NCBI GenBank assembly: GCA_964530225.1 | Contig: CAZHBA010000082.1 | Coordinates: forward strand, 1-9,453 | Direction: 5' to 3' | Length of the DNA stretch: 9,453 bases | Origin: CAZHBA01 sp964530225 | Lineage (GTDB): Bacteria > Pseudomonadota > Alphaproteobacteria > UBA6615 | Shown: one piece after another, positions 6,262 through 9,453 of the stretch | Layout: every line of letters starts with the position of its first letter | Numbering within the stretch: position 1 is the stretch's first letter | Position numbers and translations under genes: made by a program | The notes under the pieces: generated by a model | Databases searched by the model: none | What the model saw: the letters and a program-made list of their open reading frames with translations, nothing else | What the model was told of the DNA's origin: nothing

Positions 6262-6744
6262 CTAGAATGGAATTTCGTCGTCTAGGTCGCTGCCGCTACC
6301 ATTGCCGTTGTTGCCGCCGGCGGTTGCCATCGCCGACTGTCCGTAACCGGGATCGCCCGCCTGTTCGGCGTCGTAGCCGCCACCGCCACTGTCACGGCTA
6401 TCGAGCATGGTCAGCTCGCCGCGGAAGCGCTGCAGCACCACCTCGGTGGAGTATTTCTCGACGCCCTGCTGGTCGGTCCACTTGCGCGTCTGCAACTGGC
6501 CCTCAATGAACAGTTTCGAGCCCTTTTTGACATATTTCTCGCAAACGTCGACCAGCTTCTGGTCGAAGATCACCACCCGGTGCCATTCGGTGCGCTCCTG
6601 CTGATCACCGGTGTTACGGTCCTTCCAGCGCTCCGACGTGGCCAGCGACAGGTTGCATACCCGGTCGCCGGAATTCATCGAGCGAATTTCCGGATCGCGG
6701 CCCACATTACCAACCAAAATAACCTTGTTGATGCTGCCTGACAT
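6262..6744 (-). CDS. ssb: Single-stranded DNA-binding protein
   Basis: Coats and protects single-stranded DNA during replication, recombination and repair, and recruits partner enzymes through its C-terminal tip. The 160-residue product has the OB-fold at about 1-115, with MSGSINKVILVGNVGRDPE at the N-terminus and the DNA-stacking tryptophans W40, W54 and W89. EWHRVV is at 53-58. A glycine/asparagine-rich disordered linker (about 118-150) is followed by the acidic tip DLDDEIPF, the conserved docking peptide. Length is typical of alphaproteobacterial SSB. The ATG is preceded by GGGAGAGG at about five bases. It is divergent from uvrA, and its promoter about 130 bases upstream overlaps a LexA-like box, so DNA-damage induction is likely. 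Confidence 0.98.
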   Translation of the reverse strand: MSGSINKVILVGNVGRDPEIRSMNSGDRVCNLSLATSERWKDRNTGDQQERTEWHRVVIFDQKLVDVCEKYVKKGSKLFIEGQLQTRKWTDQQGVEKYSTEVVLQRFRGELTMLDSRDSGGGGYDAEQAGDPGYGQSAMATAGGNNGNGSGSDLDDEIPF

Positions 6745-6854
6745 GGGTGCCTCTCCCGATAATTGGGGTTTGTGCGAATGACCGATTCACCCGCCGAATT
6801 TGCCGCCACCCTCGCACACGGTTCCGTGGCCTCACAAGCAAGGCGAACGGCGAC

Positions 6855-6883
6855 TTGTCCACATAACGCTCACATAATATTCA
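6855..6883 (+). promoter_or_regulatory. Weak candidate uvrA promoter
   Basis: On the plus strand TTGTCC (6855-6860) and TATTCA (6878-6883) are 17 bases apart. The -10 match is poor, but its last five bases (6879-6883) fall inside the LexA-like box, which would fit repression of uvrA. The resulting leader would be about 125 bases. Other positions in this gap are possible. Confidence 0.3.
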
Positions 6884-6902
6884 TGTTTTGTTCTCTTTTC
6901 AA
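6874..6902 (-). promoter_or_regulatory. ssb promoter
   Basis: The minus strand has TTGAAA (6902-6897), a spacer of exactly 17 bases and TATTAT (6879-6874). Both hexamers are near consensus, making this the best promoter in the window. It is oriented toward ssb and would give a leader of about 120 bases. The LexA-like box lies within the spacer and touches the -10, a position where bound repressor would block RNA polymerase. Confidence 0.65.
6879..6893 (+). promoter_or_regulatory. LexA (SOS) box, alphaproteobacterial direct-repeat type
   Basis: The plus strand reads ATTC-N7-GTTC, seven of eight defined bases of the GTTC-N7-GTTC direct repeat known for alphaproteobacterial LexA; the minus strand reads GAAC-N7-GAAT. 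The site sits in the ssb-uvrA gap inside the ssb promoter. ssb and uvrA are established SOS genes in many bacteria, so the context supports one operator serving both directions. lexA itself is not in the window. Confidence 0.65.
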
Positions 6903-7013
6903 GCGGAGTATCAGACTCCCATTTCGCGATGTGCGACACCATGATATGGGTGCACCCGAAACGGCAGCAGCAAACGGCTATTTCGCCTACATCAAACCTA
7001 TCGACACTGAGCC

Positions 7014-9453
<2,440 letters not shown>

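Overview
The window reads as a conserved chromosomal segment of an alphaproteobacterium of moderately high GC content, plausibly Rhodospirillales-like; the lineage is inferred, not proven. The evidence is the linked set ssb / gyrA / coaD / cyclophilin with uvrA divergent to ssb, the style of the GyrA N-terminus and its acidic C-terminal insert, the UvrA zinc-finger variant, and a direct-repeat LexA site of alphaproteobacterial type.

Layout from left to right. Positions 1-1170 (minus) hold an intact but 3'-truncated-by-the-window ATP sulfurylase gene (sat). Positions 1171-1597 are an AT-rich spacer with a repeat cluster and a strong hairpin terminator. A tRNA-Lys(UUU) gene lies at 1598-1673 (minus). 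Positions 1752-5648 hold three minus-strand genes transcribed in the order gyrA, coaD, exported cyclophilin; gyrA and coaD overlap by 8 bases. Positions 5802-6126 hold a clearly decayed remnant: the N-terminus of an SPFH/band 7 (stomatin-like) protein with an in-frame stop and a frameshift, apparently joined by deletion to the tail of an NfeD-like protein. ssb is at 6262-6744 (minus) and uvrA at 7014-9453 (plus, running off the right edge). The ssb-uvrA gap carries a good ssb promoter with a LexA-like box inside its spacer.

Functionally most of the window is DNA housekeeping: UvrA (nucleotide excision repair), SSB (single-strand binding) and GyrA (supercoiling), with the first two probably under shared SOS control. 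CoaD (coenzyme A synthesis) and a periplasmic prolyl isomerase follow gyrA. Sat makes or consumes adenosine 5'-phosphosulfate. It sits beyond the tRNA-Lys 3' end and a non-coding AT-rich spacer, so it may belong to a different, more variable block.

I found no convincing new multi-gene system. The most interesting items are the SPFH-NfeD fossil between ssb and gyrA, the SOS-type bidirectional regulatory region, the repeat cluster beside the tRNA terminator, and the apparent TTG start of gyrA.
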